NCBI GenBank assembly: GCA_016841765.1
Contig: JAENYN010000029.1
Coordinates: 1 to 59,021 of the forward strand
Reading direction: 5' to 3'
DNA: 59,021 nucleotides
Origin: Guptibacillus hwajinpoensis
GTDB lineage: Bacteria > Bacillota > Bacilli > Bacillales > Bacillaceae_O
The translations under genes and the position numbers were made by a program. The notes under the pieces are model-generated. The model did not search any database. It was not told the DNA's origin and saw nothing but the letters and a program-made list of their open reading frames with translations. Shown here in pieces: positions 28,226 to 36,491 of the stretch (its first letter is position 1; each line of letters starts with the position of its first letter).

Positions 28226-28366
28226 TTATTTCACTCCCAAATTATTTCATAACCAATCTATTATATCACAAGTTTGCGGTTTGTGCTTTTTCCCGATTAT
28301 GAAGCCGCCGCTTATTCCCAATTCCCGTGATTTTTAGTAAACTAAGAGACAGGAGGAGGGAATCAT

Positions 28367-28552
28367 ATGAATAAAATCAACCTTTTGTTTCTCGGTTTTT
28401 CAATAGCTGGAGTCGCCTTTCTGATGCTGATCGGCATTGCAATAGGTGAACGGAGCGTTGCCGGCATATTCGGGGCCGCATTCGGAGCAGCAGCCGTTGT
28501 CGGCGGGGGGTTCACCACAAGAAAGAAACTGCGTGAAAAAGGTAAGATCTGA
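28367..28552 (+). CDS. ylaF: YlaF (DUF5325) small membrane protein
   Basis: A 61-residue protein with two hydrophobic helices separated by a short GERSV turn, and a basic C-terminal tail. It matches B. subtilis YlaF in size and position, divergent from typA. ATG follows AGGAGGAGG. Function unknown. Confidence 0.85.
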   Translation: MNKINLLFLGFSIAGVAFLMLIGIAIGERSVAGIFGAAFGAAAVVGGGFTTRKKLREKGKI

Positions 28553-28573
28553 GCGGACAGATCTTACCTTTTC
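28539..28573. terminator. Bidirectional terminator over the ylaF stop
   Basis: Twelve-bp stem AAGGTAAGATCT / AGATCTTACCTT with eight-base loop; the left arm encodes the last ylaF codons. It serves the convergent GNAT gene as well. Confidence 0.9.
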
Positions 28574-28578
28574 TTCGG

Positions 28579-29058
28579 TTATTCGCCTAAAGGCATCACC
28601 ATTACAAGAAACGTTTCCCCATTTTCATCCTGTTCGATTTTCAGCTGTTCAAAACCTGCTCTGCCCAAAAATTGCGACCAGTCCATTTGATGTTCTGGAA
28701 TGCCGCAAAAAGCGGCTCGTTCTCCTTTCGATCTCCATTCAGATGCGAGTTTCCCCACAATTGCTGATGCAATTCCCTTCCGCCGTTCTGAACGGCGGAC
28801 GAGTATCGTTCCGAGCCAGGGTTTCCGGTTGCTGACAGCTTTATCGACATGATAGCTGAGAGCTGTGTCCGTGCCGCCGATTTGCCAGATCCGAAACTCT
28901 CCGCCTGCTCCACGATAGGACCTGATAAAATCCGGAACTGTTTCACCGGCACCTAATTCGGTTTCTTCCCATTCCGGGGACTGCCCGGCCAGCATGCTTG
29001 CAAAAGCCAGATCGGTATCCTGCAGCAGGCGGTGTTCGAGTTTGTTTTCGATATCCAC
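28579..29058 (-). CDS. GNAT-family acetyltransferase coupled to suhB
   Basis: A 159-residue GNAT protein. The acetyl-CoA loop is seen in LGTILVRRSERRKGIASAIVGKL, preceded by the beta strands typical of the fold. The substrate is unknown. The start is a GTG that shares its first base with the TAG stop of the upstream inositol monophosphatase gene (TAGTG), with AAAGGGAGC inside the end of that gene, so the two are translationally coupled. The frame extends upstream over suhB without support. Confidence 0.8.
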   Translation of the reverse strand: MDIENKLEHRLLQDTDLAFASMLAGQSPEWEETELGAGETVPDFIRSYRGAGGEFRIWQIGGTDTALSYHVDKAVSNRKPWLGTILVRRSERRKGIASAIVGKLASEWRSKGERAAFCGIPEHQMDWSQFLGRAGFEQLKIEQDENGETFLVMVMPLGE

Positions 29059-29861
29059 TATTTGCTCCCTTTGATATAGCTGTTGAGAAGAGACTCGTGT
29101 AAGTCTGATTTCGCCGCAAATATTGAATTGCGCCCCAGCAAGTCGACAGGATCCCCATGAACGGTTGTCACTGTTCCGCCTGTTTCCTCGATAAGCACCA
29201 TTCCGGCGGCAAAGTCCCATGGTGACAGGCGCATAGTCATATAACCGTCAAGTATCCCGGCAGCGACATAAGCAAGCTCAATCGCAGCCGATCCATAAGA
29301 GCGAACCCCTCTTACATCTTTCACGATTTTCCGCAAAATGGAGGCATCTATGACGCGGTTGCCGGCAACCCAGTTGGGATTCATACCAATAACGGACCTG
29401 TCCACTTCCACTTTTTCAAGTGCCGGAAGCCTGTCTCCGTTCAAGTATGCCCCATTGCCCTTCACCGCATGGTATAAATCATCGCTTACAACGTCATAAA
29501 TCAAGCCAATGATGCCTTCTCCTTCATGATAAACGGCTACCGAAATGGCAAAATGGCGCTTTTGGTGGACGAAATTCATTGTCCCGTCAATCGGATCGAT
29601 CATCCAGACGGTGCCTTTCAGGGATTTCACGTCATCCCCTTCTCCTTCTTCGCCGAGCACCTGATGTTCAGGATACGTCTTTTTTATGTTGTCATAAAAA
29701 AACTGTTCAATCCGATTATCCATTTCGGTCACGAGATCGGCAGGATTTGACTTGAAACGCACTTTCACTTGATCTGAAAATGAGTCCTTCAATAGGCGGC
29801 CGGCTTCCTTGATCCATTGCTTCGCCTGCTTGTCCACTTCCATCCAAAAATCTGTTTCCAT
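29058..29861 (-). CDS. suhB: Inositol monophosphatase family protein (YktC)
   Basis: A 267-residue Mg-dependent phosphatase of the inositol monophosphatase/fructose-bisphosphatase superfamily. Metal motifs are LGEEGEG, WMIDPIDGTMNFVHQ and LSPWDFAAGMVLIEETGG. B. subtilis YktC is the ortholog and sits between ykzI and downstream genes. The ATG at 29861 has GAAGGTG upstream; the longer TTG/ATG frame start at 29894 is less likely. The physiological substrate could be inositol phosphate or another sugar phosphate. Confidence 0.93.
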   Translation of the reverse strand: METDFWMEVDKQAKQWIKEAGRLLKDSFSDQVKVRFKSNPADLVTEMDNRIEQFFYDNIKKTYPEHQVLGEEGEGDDVKSLKGTVWMIDPIDGTMNFVHQKRHFAISVAVYHEGEGIIGLIYDVVSDDLYHAVKGNGAYLNGDRLPALEKVEVDRSVIGMNPNWVAGNRVIDASILRKIVKDVRGVRSYGSAAIELAYVAAGILDGYMTMRLSPWDFAAGMVLIEETGGTVTTVHGDPVDLLGRNSIFAAKSDLHESLLNSYIKGSK

Positions 29862-29932
29862 GTCTTTTACACCTTCTTTTGTCAGTTTCAGCATTTTTGG
29901 TTATTTTCTATTATTATGACATACTTCCCAAC

Positions 29933-29964
29933 AAAAAAACGAACCTAAACCAGGTTCGTTTTTT
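29933..29964 (-). terminator. Terminator after ykzI-like gene
   Basis: Stem AAAAACGAACCT / AGGTTCGTTTTT with five-base loop; symmetrical A/T runs allow function on both strands. Confidence 0.9.
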
Positions 29965-29980
29965 GCTTTTCTATTATGAA

Positions 29981-30169
29981 TTAAGCTTCAAGCTGCAACA
30001 ATTCTTTGCGGAGATGCTCAAGTTTCCGTTTGCTGGCAGTGATCCCTTCGCTATCTTTCGAGACCATTGCATCATATAGAGTGGCTAGTTCATAATCGAT
30101 TTCCAATTTGACGACCGGGATTCTTTTTTCAGCATCTGTCCTTCTTAAGGCTTCAACGACCTGTCTCAT
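29981..30169 (-). CDS. ykzI: Small YkzI-like helical protein
   Basis: A 62-residue, charged, fully helical-looking protein (RRTDAEKRIPVVKLEIDYELA, then KRKLEHLRKELLQLEA with a leucine repeat). Its position between yktC and yktB corresponds to B. subtilis ykzI; the name rests on synteny and size only. It has its own terminator. Function unknown. Confidence 0.7.
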   Translation of the reverse strand: MRQVVEALRRTDAEKRIPVVKLEIDYELATLYDAMVSKDSEGITASKRKLEHLRKELLQLEA

Positions 30170-30544
30170 TATTCTTTACACCCCTCTGTCCAAATTTTTG
30201 TGAAAAAGGAACATTGCCAAACTGTTATTTTTTCAATATTCTGATATCTCGGTTTGTTTGTAATAACAGCTTATGTGCCGATCCTTTAAACTATGCTAGG
30301 TTACAAAACTATTTCCACCATCGCTGGATTTGTAAACATGCATGGATAATAAAAAGATCGATTCAGCTGTTATACTTTATCGTATTCAGAAGTACGGAAT
30401 TCGCAATCTTTTCTGCTCCAAAAAAATGAAAGGGGCGGATGGCCCGGTTGTTGATTTCAGCCCACCGGCTTACTTTTATTTTACATGATGACAGCGCTTT
30501 CGGCAACGTTTGCGAGCGGCTATCCGTTTATACAAAGGGATTTC
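30170..30544. other. Divergent spacer between ykzI-like gene and yktB
   Basis: AT-rich, no gene or structured RNA recognised; holds promoters for both flanking genes. Confidence 0.4.
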
Positions 30545-30553
30545 TGGTATAAT
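30545..30553 (+). promoter_or_regulatory. Extended -10 promoter of yktB
   Basis: TGGTATAAT is a perfect extended -10 (TGN-TATAAT); the -35 is weak, as usual for this class. It lies 41 bases before the start codon. Confidence 0.6.
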
Positions 30554-30593
30554 ATTATAAAACTTGACTAATTTTGTAGAAGGAAGTGAGTGC

Positions 30594-31211
30594 ATGCAAT
30601 TTGAAGGATTTACCCAAAAAGACTTTCAGACATTCGAAATCGATGGCCTTGATGCCAGGATGGAAGCAATTAAGGAACGGATCCAGCCAAAATTCAGCAT
30701 GATCGGGAGCGCTCTTGCCGAAGATGTTGCCGCTTTTTCCGGAAGTGAAATGCACCTACATATCGCAAAACATGCAAGAAGAACAAAAAACCCGCCAAAA
30801 GATACCTGGCTCGCAATCGCCCATGATAAACGGGGATATAAAAAACATCCGCACTTTCAGCTTGGGCTTTTTGATGACCACCTCTTCCTCTGGCTTGCCC
30901 ATATTTACGAAATGCCAGGTAAAGAAAAGGCGGCGAAAACATTTCTGGAACATTCAGACGATATTCTTTCGGCGGTTCCCGACAGCTATTTGATTTCCCG
31001 GGACCATATGAAAAAAGACGACCTCCCTTTCACTGAAGAGAATCTGACCAGCACGCTTGAAAGGTTCCGAGATGTGAAAAAAGGGGAGTTTTTGCTCGGC
31101 CGGAAACTCTATGCCGATGACCCGATGCTGAAAGACGGGGACAAGGTATACCGCTTCGCAAAAGAAACATATGAAACATTGATGCCCGTTTACAAAATGT
31201 CTATGGGTTGA
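30594..31211 (+). CDS. yktB: YktB (UPF0637/DUF1054) protein
   Basis: A 205-residue soluble protein of the UPF0637 family, function unknown. Conserved segments include GFTQKDFQTFEIDGLDARM, HLHIAKHARRTKNPPKDTW and HPHFQLGLFDDHLFLWLA. The start at 30594 has GAAGGAAGTGAG upstream; ten upstream codons in frame are not supported. Same neighbourhood as in B. subtilis. Confidence 0.92.
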   Translation: MQFEGFTQKDFQTFEIDGLDARMEAIKERIQPKFSMIGSALAEDVAAFSGSEMHLHIAKHARRTKNPPKDTWLAIAHDKRGYKKHPHFQLGLFDDHLFLWLAHIYEMPGKEKAAKTFLEHSDDILSAVPDSYLISRDHMKKDDLPFTEENLTSTLERFRDVKKGEFLLGRKLYADDPMLKDGDKVYRFAKETYETLMPVYKMSMG

Positions 31212-31272
31212 TTCCCAAAAACCTTAAAATTGGCAAAACATCGAAACATTGACATTATAACCTTTCATATAA

Positions 31273-31452
31273 AGGAACAAAAGCGCAGGGCGCCCGTTTA
31301 TCGGCGTACGCATAAGCGGGGATACCCGCAGGAACGCGATCTTTCCTTTCGGAGGGATCACCGCTTATGACGATAGCCGCTGGCGCCTGGAGTAGGATGA
31401 CTCCCTTCCCTCTTTTTATCCACAACACATAAGTTTTATCATTTCCTTAACA
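31273..31452. repeat. Dispersed repeat family 1, copy B (long core)
   Basis: The left arm (GGCGTACGCATAAGCGG) and right arm (CCGCTTATGACGATAGCCGC) flank a core of about 35 bases that differs from the tandem copies at 55 kb. The conserved tail runs to TTTATCATTTCCTTAAC. It fills the gap between convergent yktB and yktA. Confidence 0.85.
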
Positions 31453-31454
31453 GT

Positions 31455-31482
31455 GAAAAAAGCGCCTTCCGGGGCGCTTTTT
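31455..31482 (-). terminator. Terminator after yktA
   Basis: AAAAAGCGCC / GGCGCTTTTTT with a short loop on the minus strand. Confidence 0.9.
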
Positions 31483-31769
31483 CATTTGGAGCGGGACTGC
31501 ATCTTGATAAGATTGCCATCCTCCTGCTGCTTCGCCTTCTGAATTGTACGATAGCAAGAAAATCCGCTCTCTTTTTCAAATTGGTTGCAGAGCTGCTTCT
31601 CTTCCGACTTCGATGGGACAATTTCTTTGAAACGCCGGTATACAGCGAGCAGGTCATCCCTGTTGATCCCTTTGCGGTATGCTTTCTCAACACAATGAAA
31701 AAAGTTTACGACATCAATAACTTCATCTTTGGTCCAGTCATACGAAATCGGGTACGTATATTCCACCAT
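31482..31769 (-). CDS. yktA: YktA (UPF0223) protein
   Basis: A 95-residue helical protein of UPF0223. Diagnostic segments are YPISYDWTKDEVIDVVNFFHCVEKAY, RRFKEIVPSKSEEKQLC and GFSCYRTIQKAK. Function unknown. The start could be the ATG at 31769 or the GTG one codon later, which better fits the family N-terminus; neither has an ideal ribosome site. Confidence 0.9.
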   Translation of the reverse strand: MVEYTYPISYDWTKDEVIDVVNFFHCVEKAYRKGINRDDLLAVYRRFKEIVPSKSEEKQLCNQFEKESGFSCYRTIQKAKQQEDGNLIKMQSRSK

Positions 31770-31829
31770 CTCACCAACTTTCGTAACTCTGTACCCAACA
31801 GTTTAGACATTCTGTTCATTTGATGCAAA

Positions 31830-32789
31830 TTAACGGCACCATGCTCTGCGGATCTCTTCCGCATCTTGCAGGATCCTGTTCATCAACACGGCCACTTCCG
31901 GAACATCATCGATCCGGCCAATCACCTGTCCTCCCCATGCGAAACCTTTCGTTTCCTCACCTTCATAAATGTACCTTTTATTGGCAGTGCCACTTATGTA
32001 ATCTTTCAGTGCTTCATAATCAGGGGTCTGTTTTTCGATTTCCAAAATTTTTTCAGTCCACTCGTTGGCAAGAGCCCGTGCCGGTGTCCCGATTGATCGC
32101 TTAATGACAACCGTGTCCGTTTCACTACCGTTCAGGATTGCCTGTTTATATGCAGGATGGGCATGGACACATTCTTTGACAGCGATGAAACGGGTGCCCA
32201 TTTCAATTCCTTCGGCTCCAAGGCTCATTGCTGCCATCAGCCCCCGCCCATCACCTATGCCGCCGGAAGCGATGACAGGAATATCAACCGCATCCGCCAC
32301 TTGCGGAACAAGAACCATCGTACCGGTATCACTGCGCCCGAGATGCCCGCCGCCTTCCTGTCCCACGACCATCACTGCGTCCGCTCCCAACTCCTCAGCC
32401 TTCACAGCCTGGCGCTTGCCTGCAGTCAACACCAGCTTTTTGACATCCGTCCCTTTGAGCAAGTCAAACAGTGGAGCGGGATTCCCGCCTGTTACGGAAA
32501 TGACAGGGACACTTTCTTCAAGGGCCGCTTCCACCATATGCTCAAATCGGCGCCCGTGCTGCCCGATTGCAAAATTCACACCAAACGGTTTATCCGTCTT
32601 GCGTTTCGTTTTTCTGATTTCCTCTTTCAATGCATCCCCATCCGGGAGTGACATAGCCGTAATTTGGCCAAGGCCGCCTGCATTTGACACAGCCGATGCA
32701 AGTTCAGAATAAGCCAAATACGCCAGTCCGCCCTGGACGATGGGATATTCAATCCCCAGCAGTTCTGTAACTCGAGTGTTCCAATTCAC
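31830..32789 (-). CDS. Nitronate monooxygenase family flavoenzyme
   Basis: A 319-residue FMN-dependent TIM-barrel of the nitronate monooxygenase/2-nitropropane dioxygenase family, expected to detoxify alkyl nitronates. Some relatives are FabK enoyl reductases; the neighbours give no fatty-acid context. Motifs are YPIVQGGLAYLAYSELASAVSNAGGLG, GADAVMVVGQEGGGHLG and the phosphate-binding PVIASGGIGDGRGLMAAMSLGAEGI with MGTRF. The start is GTG at 32789 with GGAGGTG upstream; the open frame continues 39 codons further without family similarity. Confidence 0.88.
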   Translation of the reverse strand: MNWNTRVTELLGIEYPIVQGGLAYLAYSELASAVSNAGGLGQITAMSLPDGDALKEEIRKTKRKTDKPFGVNFAIGQHGRRFEHMVEAALEESVPVISVTGGNPAPLFDLLKGTDVKKLVLTAGKRQAVKAEELGADAVMVVGQEGGGHLGRSDTGTMVLVPQVADAVDIPVIASGGIGDGRGLMAAMSLGAEGIEMGTRFIAVKECVHAHPAYKQAILNGSETDTVVIKRSIGTPARALANEWTEKILEIEKQTPDYEALKDYISGTANKRYIYEGEETKGFAWGGQVIGRIDDVPEVAVLMNRILQDAEEIRRAWCR

Positions 32790-33064
32790 AAAAAGCACCT
32801 CCGCAATATCGATCGTTTTCCGGTTTACACTTTCGCTACATTCATGTGCAATTCCTGTCAACACAGCGATAATTTCTATTAACGGCAAGATCATCGTAAA
32901 TTGCATGTTTCATTTTGCTTTCTGGTGATAAACCAATCGTATGGAGCTGCAGGTTGGTTAAAACGCTTCCTGCTATTTGACCAATTCCTTAAAGACAGGC
33001 AAAGAAAACAGTTTCTTTTTGCAAACCGAAATCAACCATCCATATCTTTTTTTTACCGGCCATC
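32790..33064. other. Spacer between divergent nitronate monooxygenase and speA
   Basis: No gene recognised. It contains the leftward promoter region, not identified with confidence. Confidence 0.4.
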
Positions 33065-33093
33065 TTTCAAAGTACGGATTCTTTTGCTATAAT
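33065..33093 (+). promoter_or_regulatory. speA promoter
   Basis: TTTCAA, 17-base spacer, TATAAT with extended -10 (TGCTATAAT), 38 bases before the speA start. Confidence 0.65.
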
Positions 33094-33131
33094 TCTGTTG
33101 TTTTAGGTAAAAAGTGTAACGAGGTGAGGAT

Positions 33132-34607
33132 ATGTCCCAAAATGAAACACCATTATTTACCGGTTTAAAAAAGCACGCGGCAGCGGACCCTATTCAATTT
33201 CATATACCCGGCCATAAAAAAGGCAACGGGATTGACCCGGAATTCCGGGAATTCATCGGCGGCAACGCCCTTTCCATCGACTTGATCAACATAGCGCCGC
33301 TTGATGATCTCCATCATCCGCACGGCATGATAAAAAAGGCACAGGACCTGGCAGCAGAAGCATTTGGCGCCGATCATACGTTTTTCTCCGTCCAGGGTAC
33401 AAGCGGCGCGATTATGACAATGGTCATGACTGTTTGCGGGCCCGGCGATAAAATACTCGTTCCGCGCAACGTCCATAAATCAGTAATGAGTGCAATTGTT
33501 TTTTCGGGGGCAACTCCGATATTCATCCATCCCGAACTGGATAATGAACTTGGCATATCTCACGGAATCACACCAGATTCTGTTTCAAGAGCACTTGAAC
33601 AGCACCCTGATGCCAGGGGAGTACTTGTCATCAACCCGACCTACTTCGGCTTTTCAGCAAATTTGAAAGAAATTGTGGATATTGCCCATTCCTATAAGGT
33701 GCCAGTCCTCGTTGATGAAGCGCATGGCGTACATATTCATTTCCATGAGGATTTGCCGTTATCTGCCATGCAGGCAGGAGCAGACATGGCTGCCACCAGT
33801 GTCCATAAGCTCGGCGGCTCAATGACGCAAAGTTCAGTTTTGAATGTACGCGAGGGCCTGGTTCCTGTCGCAAGAGTCCAATCCATCTTAAGCATGCTGA
33901 CGACCACCTCCACCTCCTATCTGCTCCTCGCAAGCCTGGATGTAGCCAGAAAGCGGCTTGCTACTGAAGGAAGGGAGCTCATTGAGGAAACACTGAAAAA
34001 GGCCGAGAAAACCCGGAACCGCATCAATGGCATTCCTTATTTATATTGTGTAGGCAGAGAAAAAACCGGAACACAGGCCACTTACGATTACGATCCGACA
34101 AAGCTTATCATTTCCGTAAAGGAATTGGGGATTTCCGGTCACGATGTGGAAATCTGGCTGCGGAAAAAACATAACATTGAAGTGGAGCTTTCAGACTTAT
34201 ATAACATTCTTTGCATCATAACACCCGGTGATTCGGATGAAGATCTCGATCTCCTTGTAAAAGCGCTGCAGCAGCTATCAGATGAGTTCTCATCAGAAAG
34301 TGCAGGCTTTCGGGAAACAATCACAGTCGAAGTTCCGGAAATTCCTGTCCTTTCACTTTCTCCGCGGGATGCATTCTATGCCAAGACGGAGCTCGTTCCA
34401 TTTGAAGAGTCAGCGGGCAGAATCATTGCGGAATTCATCATGGTATACCCGCCCGGCATCCCGATCTTCATCCCTGGCGAAATCATCACAGATGAAAACC
34501 TCCACTATATAGAGAAAAACCTTGAAGCTGGCCTGCCGGTACAGGGGCCGGAGGATGAAGAGCTAAAACAGCTCAGGGTCATCAAAGAATACCATGCCAT
34601 TCTCTAG
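33132..34607 (+). CDS. speA: Arginine (Orn/Lys/Arg) decarboxylase SpeA
   Basis: A 491-residue PLP enzyme of the group III decarboxylase fold, in Bacillus the biosynthetic arginine decarboxylase that starts agmatine and polyamine synthesis. The PLP lysine is in ATSVHKLGGSMTQ, the phosphate region in FSVQGTSGAIMTMVMTVCGPGDK, and the Asp contact in VPVLVDEAHGVH. The C-terminal domain contains the family PPGIPIFIPGE motif. GAGGTGAGG precedes the ATG. Synteny with B. subtilis speA next to SR1, slp and pdh supports SpeA over a lysine decarboxylase. Confidence 0.93.
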   Translation: MSQNETPLFTGLKKHAAADPIQFHIPGHKKGNGIDPEFREFIGGNALSIDLINIAPLDDLHHPHGMIKKAQDLAAEAFGADHTFFSVQGTSGAIMTMVMTVCGPGDKILVPRNVHKSVMSAIVFSGATPIFIHPELDNELGISHGITPDSVSRALEQHPDARGVLVINPTYFGFSANLKEIVDIAHSYKVPVLVDEAHGVHIHFHEDLPLSAMQAGADMAATSVHKLGGSMTQSSVLNVREGLVPVARVQSILSMLTTTSTSYLLLASLDVARKRLATEGRELIEETLKKAEKTRNRINGIPYLYCVGREKTGTQATYDYDPTKLIISVKELGISGHDVEIWLRKKHNIEVELSDLYNILCIITPGDSDEDLDLLVKALQQLSDEFSSESAGFRETITVEVPEIPVLSLSPRDAFYAKTELVPFEESAGRIIAEFIMVYPPGIPIFIPGEIITDENLHYIEKNLEAGLPVQGPEDEELKQLRVIKEYHAIL

Positions 34608-34667
34608 GATTGTGAAAAGTTTGGATGCGGCGCAGCAGGGATTGGCGCCGCTGTCCACAAGCAGAAT

Positions 34668-34702
34668 AAAAAGGCTGACACGACATGTGCCAGCCTTTTT
34701 TC
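34668..34702. terminator. Bidirectional terminator between speA and SR1
   Basis: AAAAAGGCTG / CAGCCTTTTTT with an inner CAC/GTG pair; symmetrical A and T runs. Confidence 0.9.
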
Positions 34703-34724
34703 GCTGTTAGAAAGGATAATCGAA

Positions 34725-34850
34725 TTACTTCTTTTCTTCTTGTTTATTGGACCCGCAGCCCGGGCATTTGCCATATAAGGTTGATACCTTTTCATCCTCA
34801 AAGTGTCCTACAGTTGATTCACAAACCTGACATACGATTGTTCCCATCAT
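34725..34850 (-). CDS. sr1P: GapA-binding peptide SR1P
   Basis: A 41-residue peptide, MMGTIVCQVCESTVGHFEDE then KVSTLYGKCPGCGSNKQEEK and a final K, with two CxxC-type pairs (CQVC, CPGC) that suggest a metal-binding knuckle. This matches the SR1P family, which binds GapA and modulates RNase J1 activity in B. subtilis. AAAGGGG lies just before the first ATG; the second ATG (34847) is also possible. It is too short for most gene finders. rnjA, whose product is the reported target of the SR1P-GapA pair, is in the same window. Confidence 0.88.
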   Translation of the reverse strand: MMGTIVCQVCESTVGHFEDEKVSTLYGKCPGCGSNKQEEKK

Positions 34851-34879
34851 TTCAGCCCCTTTGGATTTAATTATGGCAA

Positions 34880-34893
34880 TGTAAACGCTTAAC
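34880..34893. promoter_or_regulatory. cre-like site in the SR1 leader
   Basis: TGTAAACGCTTAAC matches the CcpA cre consensus except at the last two positions and lies just downstream of the predicted start point, where a repressor roadblock could act. SR1 in B. subtilis is controlled by CcpN and CcpA, so sugar control is a reasonable inference. Confidence 0.45.
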
Positions 34894-34907
34894 GTTTTGT
34901 TAATACC

Positions 34908-34936
34908 ATATTAATATGACACATTTGGAATGTCAA
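34908..34936 (-). promoter_or_regulatory. SR1 promoter
   Basis: On the minus strand a perfect TTGACA (34931-34936) and TAATAT (34908-34913) are 17 bases apart. Confidence 0.6.
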
Positions 34937-35247
34937 GACTAAATTGTATGACATAATTAATGTTTTATACCTTCTACCCCGCCTATTATTTTTTTAAACT
35001 TAATTGGATGCCAGACAGGTAAACTTCCAACCGGCTACTGCGACGAATGGTCTCTATAGGCCTTGTCTTTAAAGCAATTCGTTTGCCGGCCTTCCGAAAA
35101 GCCTAATCGCCTTTCCTGTTCACATCCCTGTATATGTTACAAAAAAATCTTGGATGCTGATTTTTTAAAATGTACTTGTTGATTTCCATTTATGGAGGTT
35201 TCAAGGCAGTCAGTATTGACATAGAAATAGGGGAAGATTGGAAGAAC
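34937..35247. other. Spacer without recognised feature
   Basis: No open frame with ribosome site, no clear hairpin with T-run. Nothing further seen. Confidence 0.4.
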
Positions 35248-35278
35248 AGAAAAAAGGGGCCATTCGCGGCACCCTTTT
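35248..35278 (-). terminator. Terminator of the DUF3055-like gene
   Basis: On the minus strand AAAAGGG.GCC pairs with GGC.CCTTTT, followed by further T. Confidence 0.8.
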
Positions 35279-35285
35279 ACTGCAG

Positions 35286-35585
35286 TTAATCATATTGGGT
35301 TTCAAGTGAGGAGGTTGGCAGTGCTTCTTCAAAGAAAGAAGCCAGGTCCGCTGCATCCTTTGTTGAAGGAATGTTGAATACCTTCTTAATATGATCCAGA
35401 TCGTGCAAGTCAGAAACATCCAACAGAGAGGAACGGCCGGTTTGCATGCAGACTACGAGCGGCTTTCCAAAAAACATGTTCGTGTAAACCAGCCCGAAAT
35501 CGTAACGGACATCATCGGTTGTGAAACCGATAAAACGGACTTTCACTTTTTCAGACTCATCATACAACTTATCAAAAATATCCAT
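35286..35585 (-). CDS. DUF3055-like small protein
   Basis: A 99-residue protein. Segments VKVRFIGFTTDDVRYDFGLVYTN and FFGKPLVVCMQTGRSSLL, and the C-terminal LETQYD, look like the DUF3055 (SAV0927-like) family of Firmicutes, recalled from memory rather than searched. Function unknown. It is monocistronic with its own terminator; AAAGGTGGGAT precedes the ATG. Confidence 0.75.
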   Translation of the reverse strand: MDIFDKLYDESEKVKVRFIGFTTDDVRYDFGLVYTNMFFGKPLVVCMQTGRSSLLDVSDLHDLDHIKKVFNIPSTKDAADLASFFEEALPTSSLETQYD

Positions 35586-35981
35586 CTACGATCCCACCTT
35601 TCGGATGTTATAATATTCTGAATACTATTATATGCTTCTTTTCGACGATATGCAATTGTTTTCTGCTTTTCCTCCTTTTGGCTCATTTACTTGGAGTATC
35701 CAACTGGTTAATAGGGTCTTAAGGTGCCAATCAAATGGTTAAGGGTAGCCAATATACTTTTAGTTGTAGTCTGAACCGGAATTTACCCGTTCCTTTCCGC
35801 TGCAGGCCGAACAAGCAAGTTTCAGGATGCAAATTTCTATTATCTCCTAATTGGGGTGTCATGCGATGGGCCAAAATGGTAATCATTCATGAAGTTGTAA
35901 CGGCTCGCATTCCTTTTTTTTTAAATGAATGCTAAGATAATAAAGGAAAGAAACCGTTTTATTTTTTCGGGAGGGATTGCT
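35586..35981. other. Divergent spacer
   Basis: AT-rich. A 66-codon open frame at 35735 has no ribosome site and no family look. Contains the promoters of both flanking genes, not resolved. Confidence 0.4.
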
Positions 35982-36419
35982 ATGGGGAAAAGTGCATTTA
36001 TTAAACTGGTACCTGCTTCTGTTCAAACATCCATAACATTGGATGAAGTGAAAGATCTATTTCAATATTATAAGGATATAACACATAAGACTGGCGAACA
36101 ACTTGGCTGGTCTTACGATGAAGCCGCTTTTCCATACACCATAAAAGAACGCGGCGATTCAGAAGGAAAGTGGTTCTACTTAAAGTCAGATGAAGAACGT
36201 TACTATATGCTGCTGGTCGGCATCGGGGAAGAGAACACGGAAAATAGCGGCGAAGATGATGTACATACGATTCAGCATATCCAAATCACCCTGCCGGATG
36301 GATCGACCCAGGGGGATTCTACAAAAGCAATTGAATTCGCGAAATTCCTGGCTAAAAAACTGCAGGGCGAACTCCATCTCTCTAATGGCCGGATTATGTA
36401 CTACTATAAAAGAAAATAA
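35982..36419 (+). CDS. DUF1885-like protein
   Basis: A 145-residue soluble protein starting MGKSAFIKLVPASVQTSITL, with an alpha/beta look and a mid-region DDVHTIQHIQITLPDGSTQGD. I believe it belongs to the DUF1885 family of Bacillus, function unknown. ATG 35982 is chosen because GGGAGGGAT precedes it; the open frame begins 19 codons earlier. Convergent with the polysaccharide deacetylase gene. Confidence 0.75.
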   Translation: MGKSAFIKLVPASVQTSITLDEVKDLFQYYKDITHKTGEQLGWSYDEAAFPYTIKERGDSEGKWFYLKSDEERYYMLLVGIGEENTENSGEDDVHTIQHIQITLPDGSTQGDSTKAIEFAKFLAKKLQGELHLSNGRIMYYYKRK

Positions 36420-36444
36420 CCGGTAACGCGACACATCAAGAATA

Positions 36445-36482
36445 GAAACAAGCCCTGCCTATTTTGGCAGGGCTTGTTTCTT
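36445..36482. terminator. Bidirectional terminator
   Basis: Perfect 14-bp stem AAACAAGCCCTGCC / GGCAGGGCTTGTTT, six-base loop, between convergent genes. Confidence 0.9.
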
Positions 36483-36491
36483 GTCGATTCT

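Larger units (their letters stand above)
34668..34901 (-). ncRNA. SR1-like dual-function RNA
   Basis: The unit from the predicted promoter to the speA-convergent terminator would give a transcript of about 230 nt containing the SR1P reading frame. In B. subtilis SR1 (about 205 nt, next to speA) both base-pairs with ahrC mRNA and encodes the GapA-binding peptide SR1P. Here identity rests on the peptide, the location and the transcript size; the ahrC pairing region was not tested. Confidence 0.65.
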
